From Flaviflexus equikiangi (GTDB lineage Bacteria; Actinomycetota; Actinomycetes; Actinomycetales; Actinomycetaceae): a DNA stretch of 64,000 bases. The stretch lies in the NCBI RefSeq assembly GCF_014069875.1, contig NZ_CP059676.1:1240001-1304000 (forward strand). Reading direction: 5' to 3'. Within the stretch, counting starts at the first letter, position 1. Each line of letters begins with the position of its first letter. A program made the translations under genes and the position numbers. Positions 19,287 through 29,146 of the stretch are shown here, in pieces. The notes under the pieces are model-generated. The model did not search any database. It was not told the DNA's origin and saw only the letters and a program-made list of their open reading frames with translations.

Positions 19287-21356
19287 CTAGTTCGTCGCCG
19301 CCTCCATATGACGCAGCTCCTTCTTCAAATCCTTGATCTCGTCACGCAGGCGTGCGGCCAGCTCGAAACGGAGATCCTCGGCGGCCTGCCTCATCTGCTC
19401 GTCGAGTTCGGCGATAAGCGAACGCAAGTCCCCGGTCGCCTGGCCCGCAAGCGATTCCCTGCTGCTCGGCGCCGGCCCGGACGACTTCCGGTATCCGCCC
19501 TCGAGAAGCTCGGCCGTATCGATCTCTTCGCGTGCCAGCATGTCGGTGACATCTGCGATCTTCTTCCGCAGCGGCTGCGGATCGAGGCCTCGTTCACGGT
19601 TGTAGGCGACCTGCTTCTCCCTGCGGCGGTTCGTCTCCTCGATCGCCTCCCTCATGTTCGGCGTCACCGTGTCCGCATACATGTGGACCTGTCCGGACAC
19701 GTTGCGGGCGGCACGGCCGATGGTCTGGATCAGTGAAGTCGTCGACCGGAGGAAGCCCTGCTTGTCGGCATCGAGAATCGCCACGAGAGACACCTCCGGC
19801 AGGTCGAGGCCCTCACGGAGCAGGTTGATGCCGACGAGAACGTCGAAGATGCCGAGCCTGAGCTCGCGCAGCAGCTCGACCCGGCGGAGCGTGTCCACAT
19901 CCGAATGCAGGTATTCGACCTTGACACCGCGTTCGGCGAGATAGTCGGTAAGATCCTCCGCCATCTTCTTCGTCAGGGTGGTCACGAGCACCCGTTCATC
20001 GCGCGCCGTTCTCGCCTTCACCTCACCGAGAAGGTCGTCGATCTGCCCCTCCGTGGGTTTGACGATGATCTCCGGGTCGACAAGGCCGGTCGGGCGAATG
20101 ATCTGCTCGACGACGCCGTCGGACTGTTCGAGCTCGTACTTGCCGGGCGTGGCCGACAGGTAGACGGTCTGGCCGATCCGCTCAAGGAACTCGGTCCACC
20201 GCAGCGGCCTGTTGTCCATAGCCGACGGGAGGCGGAAACCGTGCTCGACGAGCGTCCGCTTCCGAGACATGTCTCCCTCATACATGGCGCCGATCTGCGG
20301 CACCGTCACATGGGACTCGTCGATGACGAGGACGAAATCGGAAGGGAAATAATCGAGAAGAGTGTGGGGGGCCGTGCCGGGCCCGCGGCCGTCGATATGT
20401 CGAGAGTAGTTCTCGATCCCCGAGCAGGCACCGACATTGCGCATCATCTCCAGGTCGTATGTCGTTCTCATCGACAGACGCTGCGCCTCGAGGAGCTTGC
20501 CCTGGCTTTCGAGCTCCGCAACCCGCGCGTCCAGCTCCTGCTCGATGGATTGGATCGCCTTCTCCATGCGTTCCGGGCCCGCCACGTAGTGGGAGGCCGG
20601 AAACAGGTGGGCATGATCGGTGTGGCGGATCACGTTCCCGGTCAGGGGATGAAGATAGGACAGCTCGTCGATCTCATCGCCGAACATCTCGATCCGGATC
20701 GCGAGCTCCTCGTAGACGGGAATGATCTCGATCGTATCCCCGCGCACTCGGAACGTGCCGCGGGTGAAGGCGATGTCGTTGCGCGTGTACTGCATCTGCA
20801 CGAAGCGGCGCAGCAGCTCATCCCGATCGAACTCCTGGCCCACCTCGAGACGCACCATCCGGTCGACATACTCCTGCGGGGTACCCAGGCCGTAGATACA
20901 GGAGACGGAGGCGACAACCACCGTGTCGCGCCGTGTCAGGAGCGAGTTCGTGGCCGAATGGCGCAGCCGCTCCACCTCGTCGTTGATGGACGAGTCTTTC
21001 TCGATGAAGGTGTCCGTCTGGGGGACGTAGGCCTCCGGCTGATAGTAGTCGTAGTAGGACACGAAGTACTCGACCGCGTTGTTCGGAAGGAGCTCCCGAA
21101 ACTCGGATGCCATCTGTGCAGCCAACGTCTTGTTCGGCTCGAGGATGAGAGTGGGGCGCTGAATCTGCTCGATCAGCCACGCCGTCGTCGCGGACTTGCC
21201 GGTGCCCGTCGCACCGAGAAGCACAATGTCCTTCTCGCCGCTGTTGATGCGTTCGGCGAGTTCGCGGATAGCGGCGGGCTGATCGCCCGAGGGCGTGTAA
21301 TCCGAGACAACGGTGAACGGTGCCTCGGCACGCACAAGGTCAGTGACTGGTCGCAT
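19287..21356 (-). CDS. uvrB: Excinuclease ABC subunit B
   Basis: Damage-verification helicase of nucleotide excision repair. ATG at 21356 (689 aa) gives [20 protein letters not shown], the family N-terminus. A frame open to 21434 overlaps coaE and is not needed. Walker [15 protein letters not shown], beta-hairpin [24 protein letters not shown]-type [15 protein letters not shown], helicase motif [19 protein letters not shown] and a C-terminal UVR motif are all present. A TAGCCT box 7 nt before the ATG (21369-21364) suggests a leaderless mRNA. Confidence 0.98.
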   Translation of the reverse strand: MRPVTDLVRAEAPFTVVSDYTPSGDQPAAIRELAERINSGEKDIVLLGATGTGKSATTAWLIEQIQRPTLILEPNKTLAAQMASEFRELLPNNAVEYFVSYYDYYQPEAYVPQTDTFIEKDSSINDEVERLRHSATNSLLTRRDTVVVASVSCIYGLGTPQEYVDRMVRLEVGQEFDRDELLRRFVQMQYTRNDIAFTRGTFRVRGDTIEIIPVYEELAIRIEMFGDEIDELSYLHPLTGNVIRHTDHAHLFPASHYVAGPERMEKAIQSIEQELDARVAELESQGKLLEAQRLSMRTTYDLEMMRNVGACSGIENYSRHIDGRGPGTAPHTLLDYFPSDFVLVIDESHVTVPQIGAMYEGDMSRKRTLVEHGFRLPSAMDNRPLRWTEFLERIGQTVYLSATPGKYELEQSDGVVEQIIRPTGLVDPEIIVKPTEGQIDDLLGEVKARTARDERVLVTTLTKKMAEDLTDYLAERGVKVEYLHSDVDTLRRVELLRELRLGIFDVLVGINLLREGLDLPEVSLVAILDADKQGFLRSTTSLIQTIGRAARNVSGQVHMYADTVTPNMREAIEETNRRREKQVAYNRERGLDPQPLRKKIADVTDMLAREEIDTAELLEGGYRKSSGPAPSSRESLAGQATGDLRSLIAELDEQMRQAAEDLRFELAARLRDEIKDLKKELRHMEAATN

Positions 21357-21363
21357 GTGTACC

Positions 21364-21369
21364 AGGCTA
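21364..21369 (-). promoter_or_regulatory. -10 box for leaderless uvrB transcript
   Basis: TAGCCT ends 7 nt before the uvrB ATG. It lies in the 34-bp gap after coaE. No ribosome binding site is present. Confidence 0.5.
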
Positions 21370-21390
21370 GCCCCACCGGGAGGCACTCTC

Positions 21391-22227
21391 CTAGAGTGTT
21401 TCCTCGAAGCTGACCTCGACGTAGGCGCCAGCATCGGGACGCACCCAACGATTACCGTGGGGGATGCAGCAGACGTGGCGCAGAACCGTCTCCGGCGTGT
21501 CGGCGGGGACGATGATGTCCATGCCCTTCACACGGGCAGTCACACCGCAGTGCGCGAGCTTCCCGGCGAGACGCTCGGCGTGCATGATGTGACGGCCGCG
21601 GGCCTTCGGGAGCGTCTCGTTGACGACATTGTTCTCGAACTCGACGATCCTGGCGATCAGTGCATCGATCTGCTCGTGCAGAGCATCGATGCTTCCGCTG
21701 TTGTCGATCACGGCGTCCGCGAACGGGAGCCGCTGCTCGTCGGTGAACTGGGTGGAGATGCGAGCACGAGCGTCCCCCACGGTCATGCCGCGATGTTCGA
21801 CGAGCCGGTGCACACGCGTCTCATCCGGTGTGGTGACGACAATCAGGAACTGCGGCACGTAGGCGCGTCCCGTCTCGATGAGGAGCGGTGAATCCTCGAC
21901 GAGGATAGCCCTCGAATCCTCGGCCACAGCCTGGTGGAACATCCCCTGCATCCCGCTCTGCACGAGCGGGTGGACGATCGCGTTGAGCTCCCCGAGCTTC
22001 TCTGCGTCGTTGAAGACGATAGCGGCCAGCGCCTCCCTGTCGACAACCCCGTCAGTCACGGTGCCGGGGAATCGGTCGGCGATGGCTGGGACGGCGGCGC
22101 CTCCGGGCGCAGTGACGGCGCGAGAGATCTCGTCAGCATCCATGATCGTCATGCCATGCTCGGCCATGTGTGCCGAGACGACGGACTTCCCTGATGCGAT
22201 ACCGCCGGTTAGGCCGACATAGAGCAT
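21391..22227 (-). CDS. coaE: Dephospho-CoA kinase with extra C-terminal domain
   Basis: Last step of coenzyme A synthesis. The kinase part (residues 1 to about 195) has the P-loop [25 protein letters not shown], and [13 protein letters not shown]. Residues about 195-278 form an extra domain rich in His and Cys ([34 protein letters not shown]). This is not the GrpB/UPF0157 domain fused to CoaE in mycobacteria, and I do not recognise it. AAAGGA precedes the ATG. The gene overlaps pcp by 19 nt. Confidence 0.93.
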   Translation of the reverse strand: MLYVGLTGGIASGKSVVSAHMAEHGMTIMDADEISRAVTAPGGAAVPAIADRFPGTVTDGVVDREALAAIVFNDAEKLGELNAIVHPLVQSGMQGMFHQAVAEDSRAILVEDSPLLIETGRAYVPQFLIVVTTPDETRVHRLVEHRGMTVGDARARISTQFTDEQRLPFADAVIDNSGSIDALHEQIDALIARIVEFENNVVNETLPKARGRHIMHAERLAGKLAHCGVTARVKGMDIIVPADTPETVLRHVCCIPHGNRWVRPDAGAYVEVSFEETL

Positions 22228-22745
22228 GCGATGATCCTTTCAACGAGGCCGATGCCCGCATCGAGATCCAGATGCTCGGCGGGCGGAATGTGGAGGAAGC
22301 AAGCGTTCCCATGGTGACGATACAGGGAATATGACAGAGCATTGCACACGTACGTCCCAGCACTGAGCGAGATTCCTAGGCCAGAGCCGGATGCGATGTG
22401 GTCAATATCCCACGCGGTCTGAACACGATCGGGACCGGTGGAGTCGATCCGCTCCCCGCGCGCGACAGTACCGTCGATATCTGGAACGGACGATTCCTTC
22501 CAGTTGACCGCCTGCTTCTCAAGGAGCGGTTCGCGCCGACCACCGGCGACTCCGATGCTGAGAACGAGCTCGGCATCGGAGAAGAGCCGGCCGGCGTTCG
22601 AGACCGCGGCGTAGGAGACGGGCAGAATCTCGACGTGCGCGCCGAGCCTGGATCCGGCATCAAGCGCGAGACGTTCGCTCGGGTTACTCTCATGCGCCAC
22701 CGAACCGGGCGCACCGAAGGGACCGAATCCCGTGATGACGATCAT
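22209..22745 (-). CDS. pcp: Pyroglutamyl-peptidase I
   Basis: Cysteine peptidase that removes N-terminal pyroglutamate. 178 aa, somewhat shorter than the usual 200-215. Family features: N-terminal IVITGFGPFG, GVAGGRREPLLEKQAVN carrying the likely catalytic Glu, nucleophile Cys in AGTYVCNALSYSLY (about 129-142), and His in CFLHIPPAEH. The ATG overlaps the preceding gene's stop (ATGA). The loss in length seems spread through surface loops. Confidence 0.88.
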   Translation of the reverse strand: MIVITGFGPFGAPGSVAHESNPSERLALDAGSRLGAHVEILPVSYAAVSNAGRLFSDAELVLSIGVAGGRREPLLEKQAVNWKESSVPDIDGTVARGERIDSTGPDRVQTAWDIDHIASGSGLGISLSAGTYVCNALSYSLYRHHGNACFLHIPPAEHLDLDAGIGLVERIIACSMSA

Positions 22746-23473
22746 TCATTCTCCTCAGGGTCGAGCGGTGCATGGTGATCCCGATCAGCCACGCCCTGCT
22801 TCCAATAGCCATCGACCTTCATGGCTGGCGCAGAAGTGCGCAGCCAACGGCGCAGCGGAACGAGACTGCTGGCCTCTCCCCCGGCCCACACGTACGTTCC
22901 GGATGTGAACGTGAGGCTGCGAACGCAGTCGAGAAGCGCCTGTCCCGTGATGTCGAAGGGGATCTCGCGGAACGTCGCTACCTCCCGATCCTCGAGATAG
23001 CTCCCTCCGGGACCGTGGAGGACGACGTCGGTCCGCATCGTCCGTGAGGGGTGGGACAGCCACCGCCCGAGCGGAGGAAACGCGGCAGCATCACCGACGA
23101 GAACAAGGTGGGACGTGTTATTCGGGAACTCCAGGCTCGACCGTGGCCCCATCACTCGGACCGTGTCCCCGATCGGGAGCCTCTCCGCCCATCGCGACAC
23201 AGCCCCCGCTCCGTGCGTGAGAATGTCGAACGCGATCGCTCCGGGCATGGGGATCGGCGTGTAGTGGCGGCCGTGCTCCCCCTCGTCATTGATGACAAGC
23301 TTGCAGTGATCGGTCGGCCCGGTCGACTCGAAGCCCTCGATGTCAGGGCCGGTCAGGATCACTCGGACGAAGCCCCCTGGAAGAGGATAGGCCTCTGCCA
23401 CGCGCAGGCTCCGGCGGCGCAGCTCTCGAGGGATCTTCGCTCTCGTCGGCGGGCCGGATGCTATCCCTGTCAT
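22742..23473 (-). CDS. Siderophore-interacting protein (FAD/NAD(P)H ferric-siderophore reductase family)
   Basis: 243-aa flavoprotein of the ViuB/SIP family that reduces ferric siderophores in the cytoplasm to release iron. The FAD-binding stretch HGRHYTPIPMP lies at about 68-78, where many homologues have RxYT. The C-terminal domain has YVWAGGEASSLVPLRRWLR and the signature KVDGYWKQGVADRDHH. AAGGAG lies 9 nt before the ATG. No siderophore uptake genes are in the window, and I did not see an iron box. It is co-translated with pcp. Confidence 0.92.
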   Translation of the reverse strand: MTGIASGPPTRAKIPRELRRRSLRVAEAYPLPGGFVRVILTGPDIEGFESTGPTDHCKLVINDEGEHGRHYTPIPMPGAIAFDILTHGAGAVSRWAERLPIGDTVRVMGPRSSLEFPNNTSHLVLVGDAAAFPPLGRWLSHPSRTMRTDVVLHGPGGSYLEDREVATFREIPFDITGQALLDCVRSLTFTSGTYVWAGGEASSLVPLRRWLRTSAPAMKVDGYWKQGVADRDHHAPLDPEENE

Positions 23474-23503
23474 GGCAAGTCTCCTTCGAAGGGTGGTGGC
23501 GCA

Positions 23504-23533
23504 GAAAGGGGACCGCCGTGGCGGTCCCCTTTC
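23504..23533 (-). terminator. Terminator after rpsA
   Basis: A 14-bp stem (GAAAGGGGACCGCC / GGCGGTCCCCTTTC, arms 23504-23517 and 23520-23533) with a very small loop, 21 nt after the rpsA stop. A short T run (CTTTC) closes it. Confidence 0.85.
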
Positions 23534-23554
23534 ACCGTTCTAGATCAGCGAGGA

Positions 23555-25024
23555 TCAGTGACCGGTCAGCTTCTCGCGAAGCGCTGCGAGCGCCTCGTCG
23601 GAAGCGAGCGTGCCGGTCGATTCAGAGCCGGACGAGTAGGTTGCGGGTGCCTGTTCGCGCGGTGCGGGAGCGGCCTCGACGACCTCTTCCTCGACCACTG
23701 CGGCCTGGGCGACCTGCTCCTTGTGAGCGAGCCAGAGGGCGTAGGCCTGGTTGTACTCGCCCTCCCACTGCTCGCGCTGGGCCTCGTAGCCCTCGAGCCA
23801 TTCGCCGGACTCGGCGTCGTAGCCCTCGGGGTACTTGTAGTTGCCCTCTTCGTCGTACTCGGAAGCCATGCCGTAGAGCGATGCATCGAAGTCCTCAGAC
23901 TCCGGATCCACGCCCTCGTTGGCCTGCTTGAGCGAGAGGGAGATGCGACGGCGCTCGAGGTCGATGTCGATGACCTTGACGAACAGCGAGTCGCCGACCT
24001 TGGCGATCTGCTCGGGCTGCTCGATGTGACGCTGAGCGAGCTCGGAGATGTGGACGAGGCCTTCGATGCCGTCCTCGACGCGAACGAACGCACCGAAGGG
24101 GACGAGCTTCGTGACCTTGCCGGGCACAACCTGGCCGATGGCGTGGGTGCGGGCGAAGACCTGCCACGGATCTTCCTGCGTCGCCTTGAGCGACAGGGAG
24201 ACACGCTCGCGGTCCATGTCGACCTCGAGAACCTCGACAGTAACTTCCTTGCCGACCTCGACGACCTCATTCGGGTGGTCGATGTGCTTCCAGGACAGCT
24301 CGGAGACGTGGACGAGACCGTCGACTCCGCCGAGGTCCACGAAGGCGCCGAAGTTCACGATGGAGGAGACAACGCCCTCGCGAATCTGGCCCTTCTGGAG
24401 GGTGTTGAGGAAGTGGCTGCGGGTCTCGGACTGCGTCTGCTCGAGGAACGAGCGGCGCGAGAGAACCACGTTGTTGCGGTTCTTGTCGAGCTCGATGATC
24501 TTCGCTTCGATGTCGCGACCGATGTAGGGCTGGAGGTCGCGGACGCGCCGCATCTCGACCAGCGATGCGGGGAGGAATCCGCGCAGGCCGATGTCGACGA
24601 TGAGACCGCCCTTGACGACCTCGATGACGTTGCCGGAGACAACTCCGTCAGTGTTCTTGATCTCCTCGATCTTGGCCCAGGCACGCTCCTGCTGTGCGCG
24701 GCGCTTCGAGAGGAGAAGGCGGCCTTCTTTGTCTTCCTTCTGGAGGACGTAGGCCTCGACGCGATCGCCGACGGCAACAACCTCATCAGGGTTGATGTCG
24801 TGCTTGATCGACAGTTCCTTGGAGGGGATGACGCCCTCCGTCTTGTACCCAATGTCAAGAAGAACCTCGTCGTGGTCCACCTTCACAATGGTGCCCTCGA
24901 CAATGTCCCCGTCATTGAAGTACTTGATGGTCTCGTCGACGGCGGCGAGGAGGTCTTCCCTTGAGCCGATGTCGTTGATTGCGACCTGCGGGGTGGTCGG
25001 CTGCTCGGGCGTAGATGTTGTCAT
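23555..25024 (-). CDS. rpsA: 30S ribosomal protein S1
   Basis: RNA-binding ribosomal protein that helps mRNA docking. ATG at 25024 (489 aa) gives MTTSTPEQPTTPQVAINDIG; GGAG lies 12 nt upstream. A longer open frame to 25225 is not homologous. Four S1 (OB-fold) repeats are seen at about residues 35-105, 120-190, 205-275 and 290-360, for example DGDIVEGTIVKVDHDEVLLD and GVDGLVHVSELSWKHI. The C-terminus is acidic and disordered. Four repeats is the normal actinobacterial form, shorter than the six of E. coli. Confidence 0.97.
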   Translation of the reverse strand: MTTSTPEQPTTPQVAINDIGSREDLLAAVDETIKYFNDGDIVEGTIVKVDHDEVLLDIGYKTEGVIPSKELSIKHDINPDEVVAVGDRVEAYVLQKEDKEGRLLLSKRRAQQERAWAKIEEIKNTDGVVSGNVIEVVKGGLIVDIGLRGFLPASLVEMRRVRDLQPYIGRDIEAKIIELDKNRNNVVLSRRSFLEQTQSETRSHFLNTLQKGQIREGVVSSIVNFGAFVDLGGVDGLVHVSELSWKHIDHPNEVVEVGKEVTVEVLEVDMDRERVSLSLKATQEDPWQVFARTHAIGQVVPGKVTKLVPFGAFVRVEDGIEGLVHISELAQRHIEQPEQIAKVGDSLFVKVIDIDLERRRISLSLKQANEGVDPESEDFDASLYGMASEYDEEGNYKYPEGYDAESGEWLEGYEAQREQWEGEYNQAYALWLAHKEQVAQAAVVEEEVVEAAPAPREQAPATYSSGSESTGTLASDEALAALREKLTGH

Positions 25025-25234
25025 TGAGTTGTAGTCTCCGATAGGACAGTAGAAATAGTATGGACAATTGAATGGAAACCCCGAAGGACGTCCAAGAAAC
25101 CACACTAACGCGATCCGGCGCGAGATGCCAGGCAAAAGCGCCATAAAATTTCGTTCATGTGACGCGCACGACTCACCACCGCCGCGAAGGTGCGATTGAG
25201 GCCCTCCTTTCGGCGCTCGTGGCACACTTCAAGC

Positions 25235-26023
25235 ATGGAACCAGCTTTTCTCCCCGCCCGTGACGTGACCAGTCCGCACACGGTTGCCCAGTCGTGGTGG
25301 GATCGCAATGCTGATGAGTATCTTCGCGACCATCCCTCTCTCGGGGAGGTGAAATTCCAGTGGGGGCCCGAAGGGTGGACAGAGGACGACCTCGCGATGA
25401 TCCCGCGAGTCCCGGGCAGGATACTCGAGGTCGGTGCCGGTGCCGCCCAATGCTCCCGCTGGCTGGCCGCCCGGGGCGACACCGTGATCGCGACAGATAT
25501 CTCCCAGGGAATGCTGAACGCTGCGCGTCTGCTCAACAAGCGGACCGGAATCGATGTCCCACTCGTGCAGGCCGACATCACAGCCCTTCCTTTCGCGCCG
25601 GAATCCTTCGACACCGTCTTCACGTCGTTCGGGGCTCTGAGCTTCCTCCCCGACCTTGAGCGTGCGTTCGCCGAGATCTTCCGAGTCCTCGTGCCCGGCG
25701 GAACCTGGGTGTACTCGGTGACACACCCGTTCTCCTGGGTGTTCCCGGACTCCCCCTACGCGGATGATCTCACCGTGATCCGGCCGTACGGGCGCGAGAT
25801 CGCCTACGTCGAGAATGATTCTCGCGGGACGGACTATGCCGAGTTCCCGCACACCATCGCTGATCATGTCAATGCCCTGGCTGGGACCGGTTTTCGCATT
25901 CAGTCGATGCTGGAACCCGGGTGGCCGGCAGGCAACGAGGGTACGTGGGGCGCGTGGGGGCCGGACCGGGGAGCGTTGCTCCCCGGCACGCTGATCGTCA
26001 GTGCGCTGCGGCCCGCCAGTTAG
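25235..26023 (+). CDS. Class I SAM-dependent methyltransferase
   Basis: 262 aa from ATG 25235. SAM-binding motif I is GRILEVGAGAAQCSRWLAAR (about 67-86), motif II VIATDISQGML, and DTVFTSFGALSFLPDLERAF (about 129-148) matches Methyltransf_11. It resembles the conserved actinobacterial gene beside polA (Rv1628-Rv1629 region). The substrate is unknown. No ribosome binding site is seen; CACACT lies 6 nt before the ATG, a weak match to the leaderless pattern. Its end overlaps the end of polA by 26 nt. Confidence 0.85.
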   Translation: MEPAFLPARDVTSPHTVAQSWWDRNADEYLRDHPSLGEVKFQWGPEGWTEDDLAMIPRVPGRILEVGAGAAQCSRWLAARGDTVIATDISQGMLNAARLLNKRTGIDVPLVQADITALPFAPESFDTVFTSFGALSFLPDLERAFAEIFRVLVPGGTWVYSVTHPFSWVFPDSPYADDLTVIRPYGREIAYVENDSRGTDYAEFPHTIADHVNALAGTGFRIQSMLEPGWPAGNEGTWGAWGPDRGALLPGTLIVSALRPAS

Positions 26024-28697
26024 CTCCGACTCCGACTCCGACAGAGAGCGGGACTGACAGATCGACGGCGGAACCCATATGGGTTTCGACGAGCTCACGG
26101 ACAGCATCGCGTTCACCGGGCGCGATCTCGAGGACCAGTTCGTCATGCACCTGGAGGAGCACGCGTGACGTCAAGGACCCTGAGGTGAGCGCCTCGTCCA
26201 CGCTCAGCATCGCGATCTTGATGATGTCGGCCGCGGAGCCCTGAATGGGGGCGTTGAGTGCCATGCGCTCGGCCGCTTCGCGACGCTGACGATTGTCGGA
26301 CGTCAGGTCGGGGAGATAGCGGCGCCGTCCGAGGATCGTGGACGTGTACCCGTCCTTGCGGGCCTGGGCGACGATGGAATCCAGGTAGCGCTTGACCGCG
26401 CCGAAACGCTCGAAATAGTCGTCCATGAGCTGCTGCGCCTCCGACCGGTCGATGCGGAGCTGGCGGGAGAGCCCAAAGGCGGACAGACCATACACGAGGC
26501 CGTAGCTCATGGCCTTGATCTTGTTGCGCTGGGCCGATGTCACCGCGGACGGCGAGATGCCGTACACGTGCCCGGCAACATAGGAGTGGAGATCTTCGCC
26601 GTCGATAAAGGCCTGGATGAGGGCGGCATCGCCTGATTGATGGGCCATGAGCCTCATCTCGATCTGCGAGTAGTCGACCGTCATGAGCGATTCGTAGCCG
26701 TCCCCGGGCACGAAGGCTTCGCGAATGCGCTGGCCCTCTTCCGTGCGTGCGTGGATGTTCTGCAGGTTCGGCTCGGTGGAGGACAGCCGTCCCGTGGCCG
26801 CAACCGTCTGTTGGAAGGTCGTGTGGATCCGACCGTCCGAGAGAACCGACTTGGCCAGGCCCTCGACGGACTGCTTGAGCTTGATCGCGTCACGATGCTC
26901 GAGAAGCTGGCCGAGGAACTCCCGGCCGGCAACCGCCGTGTCGTCCTCCCGGAACGCCAGCTGCGCATAGAGATCCGTCAGCGCCTCCGCATTCGTCGTA
27001 TAGCCGGACTTCGTCTTCCGCGTCGGAGGGAGTCCGAGCTCGTCGAAGAGGACGCCCTGAAGCTGCTTGGGGCTGGAGAGATTGACGTCGTGGCCGATCG
27101 CCGCATATGCCGCCTCCGCAGCCGCGGTGACACGAGCATCGAAAGCCGATCGCAGCTCCTCGAGAACGGCGACGTCGGCGGCGATGCCGCGATCCTCCAT
27201 ACGCGCCAACACGGTCATGAGCGGCCGTTCCAGGCTGTTGAGCAGTTCCGTCGAGTCGCGCTTGGCCAGTTCGCCGCTCAGCACCGTCGCGAGCGGCAGG
27301 AGCGCCCACGCTCTCGCACCGGGACCGTTGGCTGCGCCTCCACCGACAGACAGGCCGAGATCGAGCTCGTCCGCCTCCATGTCCGGCAGGGCGATGCCGA
27401 TGTGGCGGGCGACAAGATCGGCAAGATCATAGGTGCGCTGATCGGGGTGGAGGATGTAGGCGGCGAGCTCGGTATCGACGTCGACGCCGACCAGGCGGGC
27501 ATTGAACGCACCCTTGATGGCATGCCAGGCCGCCTTGGCCTCGTGGATCACCTTCGGAGCCTCGGCGTCTTCGATCCAGGAGACGAAGGACGCCTCGTCC
27601 TCCTCGGAGAAGTCCGCCCGGTCGGCGACAATAGCCTGCCCTGACTCGTCGGCAATGGCGAGGAGCCCAACGTCGCCCCGGGCGGGTTCCCCACTGCCGA
27701 GAATGTACAGCCCGAGGCGTTGGGTTGAGCGGCCCCCCAACCACCTTGCGATGTCTCCAGGGCCCGCCATGACCGCCTCGAGTGCGTCCATGCTCTCCCC
27801 TGCCTCCTCGGTGTCTCCCTCGGCGAGAGGCAGCTCTGCGAGTACGCGTGGGCGCAGGGACGTGAAGTCGAGGGTGTCGAAGAGCTGGTGAACGGCTTCC
27901 CGATTTACACCCCTCGGCTTCAGCTCGTCGAAGGACACCTCGAGCGGCATGTCCCTCAGAAGGTGGTTGAGCTTCCGGTTCAGCTTCACCTGCTCGATGT
28001 TCTCGCGGAGGGAGGCACCGACCTTGCCCCCGATCTCGTCGGCATGCTCGATGATGCCGTCGAGACTGCCGTAGGCCGCGATCCACTTCTGTGCCGTCTT
28101 CGCACCCACACCCGGCACGCCGGGCAGGTTGTCGGCCTTCTCCCCCACGAGCGCCGCGAGATCGGGGTACTGGTCGGGGGTCACCCCCGTACGCTCCTTG
28201 ACGACCTCGGGAGTCATCTCCAGCATCTGCGATCTCGGCATCGGGTAGAGCAGGGTCACCCGATCGTTGACCAGCTGGTAGGCATCCTTATCGCCGGAGG
28301 ACACCACCACTTCCATCCCCTCCTTGACGCCGCGTTCCGCGAGAGTGGCGATAATGTCGTCCGCCTCGTACTGGTCGAGAGTGAGCCACGTGATGCCGAG
28401 AGCATCGAGGACTTCCTGGATGAGAGGGATCTGGCCCTTGAACTCTTCGGGCGTGTCGGCGCGTCCGCCCTTGTAGGCCGCGTATTCCTTCGTCCGGAAC
28501 GTGCCACCCGACAGGTCGAAGGCAACAGCGACATGGGTCGGCTTCGTATCCGCATAGAGCTTGAGGAGGGTATTGACGAAACCGTGGATACCGTTCGTGT
28601 ATTGACCCTGGTCAGTGCGGAACGCATCCTTCGGCAACGCAAAGAAGCTGCGGAAGGCGAGGGAATGGCCGTCGAGGAGAAGAAGTCGTTGATTCAC
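25998..28697 (-). CDS. polA: DNA polymerase I
   Basis: Repair and gap-filling polymerase, 899 aa from GTG 28697. The N-terminal 5'-3' exonuclease domain (about 1-290) has LLLLDGHSLAFRSFFAL, QYEADDIIATLAE and DNLPGVPGVGAKTAQKW. The middle 3'-5' exonuclease-like domain (about 310-500) lacks the DxE proofreading motif and is probably inactive, as usual for actinobacterial PolA. The polymerase domain has motif A MTVDYSQIEMRLMAHQS, motif B NKIKAMSYGLVYG and motif C LLQVHDELVLE. TACCCT lies 6 nt before the GTG, so the mRNA is probably leaderless. Confidence 0.98.
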   Translation of the reverse strand: MNQRLLLLDGHSLAFRSFFALPKDAFRTDQGQYTNGIHGFVNTLLKLYADTKPTHVAVAFDLSGGTFRTKEYAAYKGGRADTPEEFKGQIPLIQEVLDALGITWLTLDQYEADDIIATLAERGVKEGMEVVVSSGDKDAYQLVNDRVTLLYPMPRSQMLEMTPEVVKERTGVTPDQYPDLAALVGEKADNLPGVPGVGAKTAQKWIAAYGSLDGIIEHADEIGGKVGASLRENIEQVKLNRKLNHLLRDMPLEVSFDELKPRGVNREAVHQLFDTLDFTSLRPRVLAELPLAEGDTEEAGESMDALEAVMAGPGDIARWLGGRSTQRLGLYILGSGEPARGDVGLLAIADESGQAIVADRADFSEEDEASFVSWIEDAEAPKVIHEAKAAWHAIKGAFNARLVGVDVDTELAAYILHPDQRTYDLADLVARHIGIALPDMEADELDLGLSVGGGAANGPGARAWALLPLATVLSGELAKRDSTELLNSLERPLMTVLARMEDRGIAADVAVLEELRSAFDARVTAAAEAAYAAIGHDVNLSSPKQLQGVLFDELGLPPTRKTKSGYTTNAEALTDLYAQLAFREDDTAVAGREFLGQLLEHRDAIKLKQSVEGLAKSVLSDGRIHTTFQQTVAATGRLSSTEPNLQNIHARTEEGQRIREAFVPGDGYESLMTVDYSQIEMRLMAHQSGDAALIQAFIDGEDLHSYVAGHVYGISPSAVTSAQRNKIKAMSYGLVYGLSAFGLSRQLRIDRSEAQQLMDDYFERFGAVKRYLDSIVAQARKDGYTSTILGRRRYLPDLTSDNRQRREAAERMALNAPIQGSAADIIKIAMLSVDEALTSGSLTSRVLLQVHDELVLEIAPGERDAVRELVETHMGSAVDLSVPLSVGVGVGANWRAAAH

Positions 28698-28703
28698 TCC
28701 CCC

Positions 28704-28709
28704 AGGGTA
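28704..28709 (-). promoter_or_regulatory. -10 box for leaderless polA transcript
   Basis: TACCCT ends 6 nt before the polA GTG. The G-rich spacer is too close to act as a ribosome binding site. Confidence 0.55.
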
Positions 28710-28740
28710 CGTCCCGCGCTCGGCAATTTCACCAGTCGGC

Positions 28741-28746
28741 TACTCT
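28741..28746 (+). promoter_or_regulatory. -10 box for leaderless thioesterase transcript
   Basis: TACTCT ends 7 nt before the ATG at 28754. It faces the polA promoter inside a 56-bp gap, so the two polymerase footprints overlap. Confidence 0.55.
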
Positions 28747-28753
28747 AGGGCGC

Positions 28754-29146
28754 ATGAACACTCACCTGAAACTCGGCGGCGGCGCTCTTGCCGAGAAACT
28801 CGGACTCACCATTACGCACGTCGGAGACGGCACGATGGAGGGCACGCTGCCAGTCGAGGGCAACACTCAGCCCTATGGTCTTCTGCATGGGGGGATGAAC
28901 GGCTTCCTCGTCGAACATCTCGCCTCCGGCATCGCGATGATGCACTGCCCGCCCGACCTCGCTCCTGTCGGCACCGATCTGCACGTCTCGCACGTGTCCC
29001 CGGCGACAACGGACTCGGTGCGAGCCGTGGGCTCGGTCGTGTCGAAGTCGGCGGGGACAATATGGGTCAAGGTCGAGATCTACTCGGGAGAGCGCCTGAC
29101 CGCATTCGGTTCTTTGACCGTCCGGTTCGTGAAACCGCGACTCTGA
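28754..29146 (+). CDS. PaaI-family hotdog thioesterase
   Basis: 130-aa single hotdog domain. The family signature YGLLHGGMNGFLVEHLAS (about 41-58) carries the active-site region. The strand SVRAVGSVVSKSAGTIWVKV is typical of the MenI/YbdB/PaaI group, which hydrolyses acyl- or aroyl-CoA. Rv1627c-like neighbours near polA and pdtaR are conserved, but the substrate here is unknown. Its stop (29144-29146) directly abuts the stop of the opposing regulator. Confidence 0.88.
   Translation: MNTHLKLGGGALAEKLGLTITHVGDGTMEGTLPVEGNTQPYGLLHGGMNGFLVEHLASGIAMMHCPPDLAPVGTDLHVSHVSPATTDSVRAVGSVVSKSAGTIWVKVEIYSGERLTAFGSLTVRFVKPRL

Noticed and set aside
23051-24964. 637-codon plus-strand open frame
   Set aside because: Antisense to rpsA and the siderophore-interacting gene; no recognisable domain or ribosome binding site.
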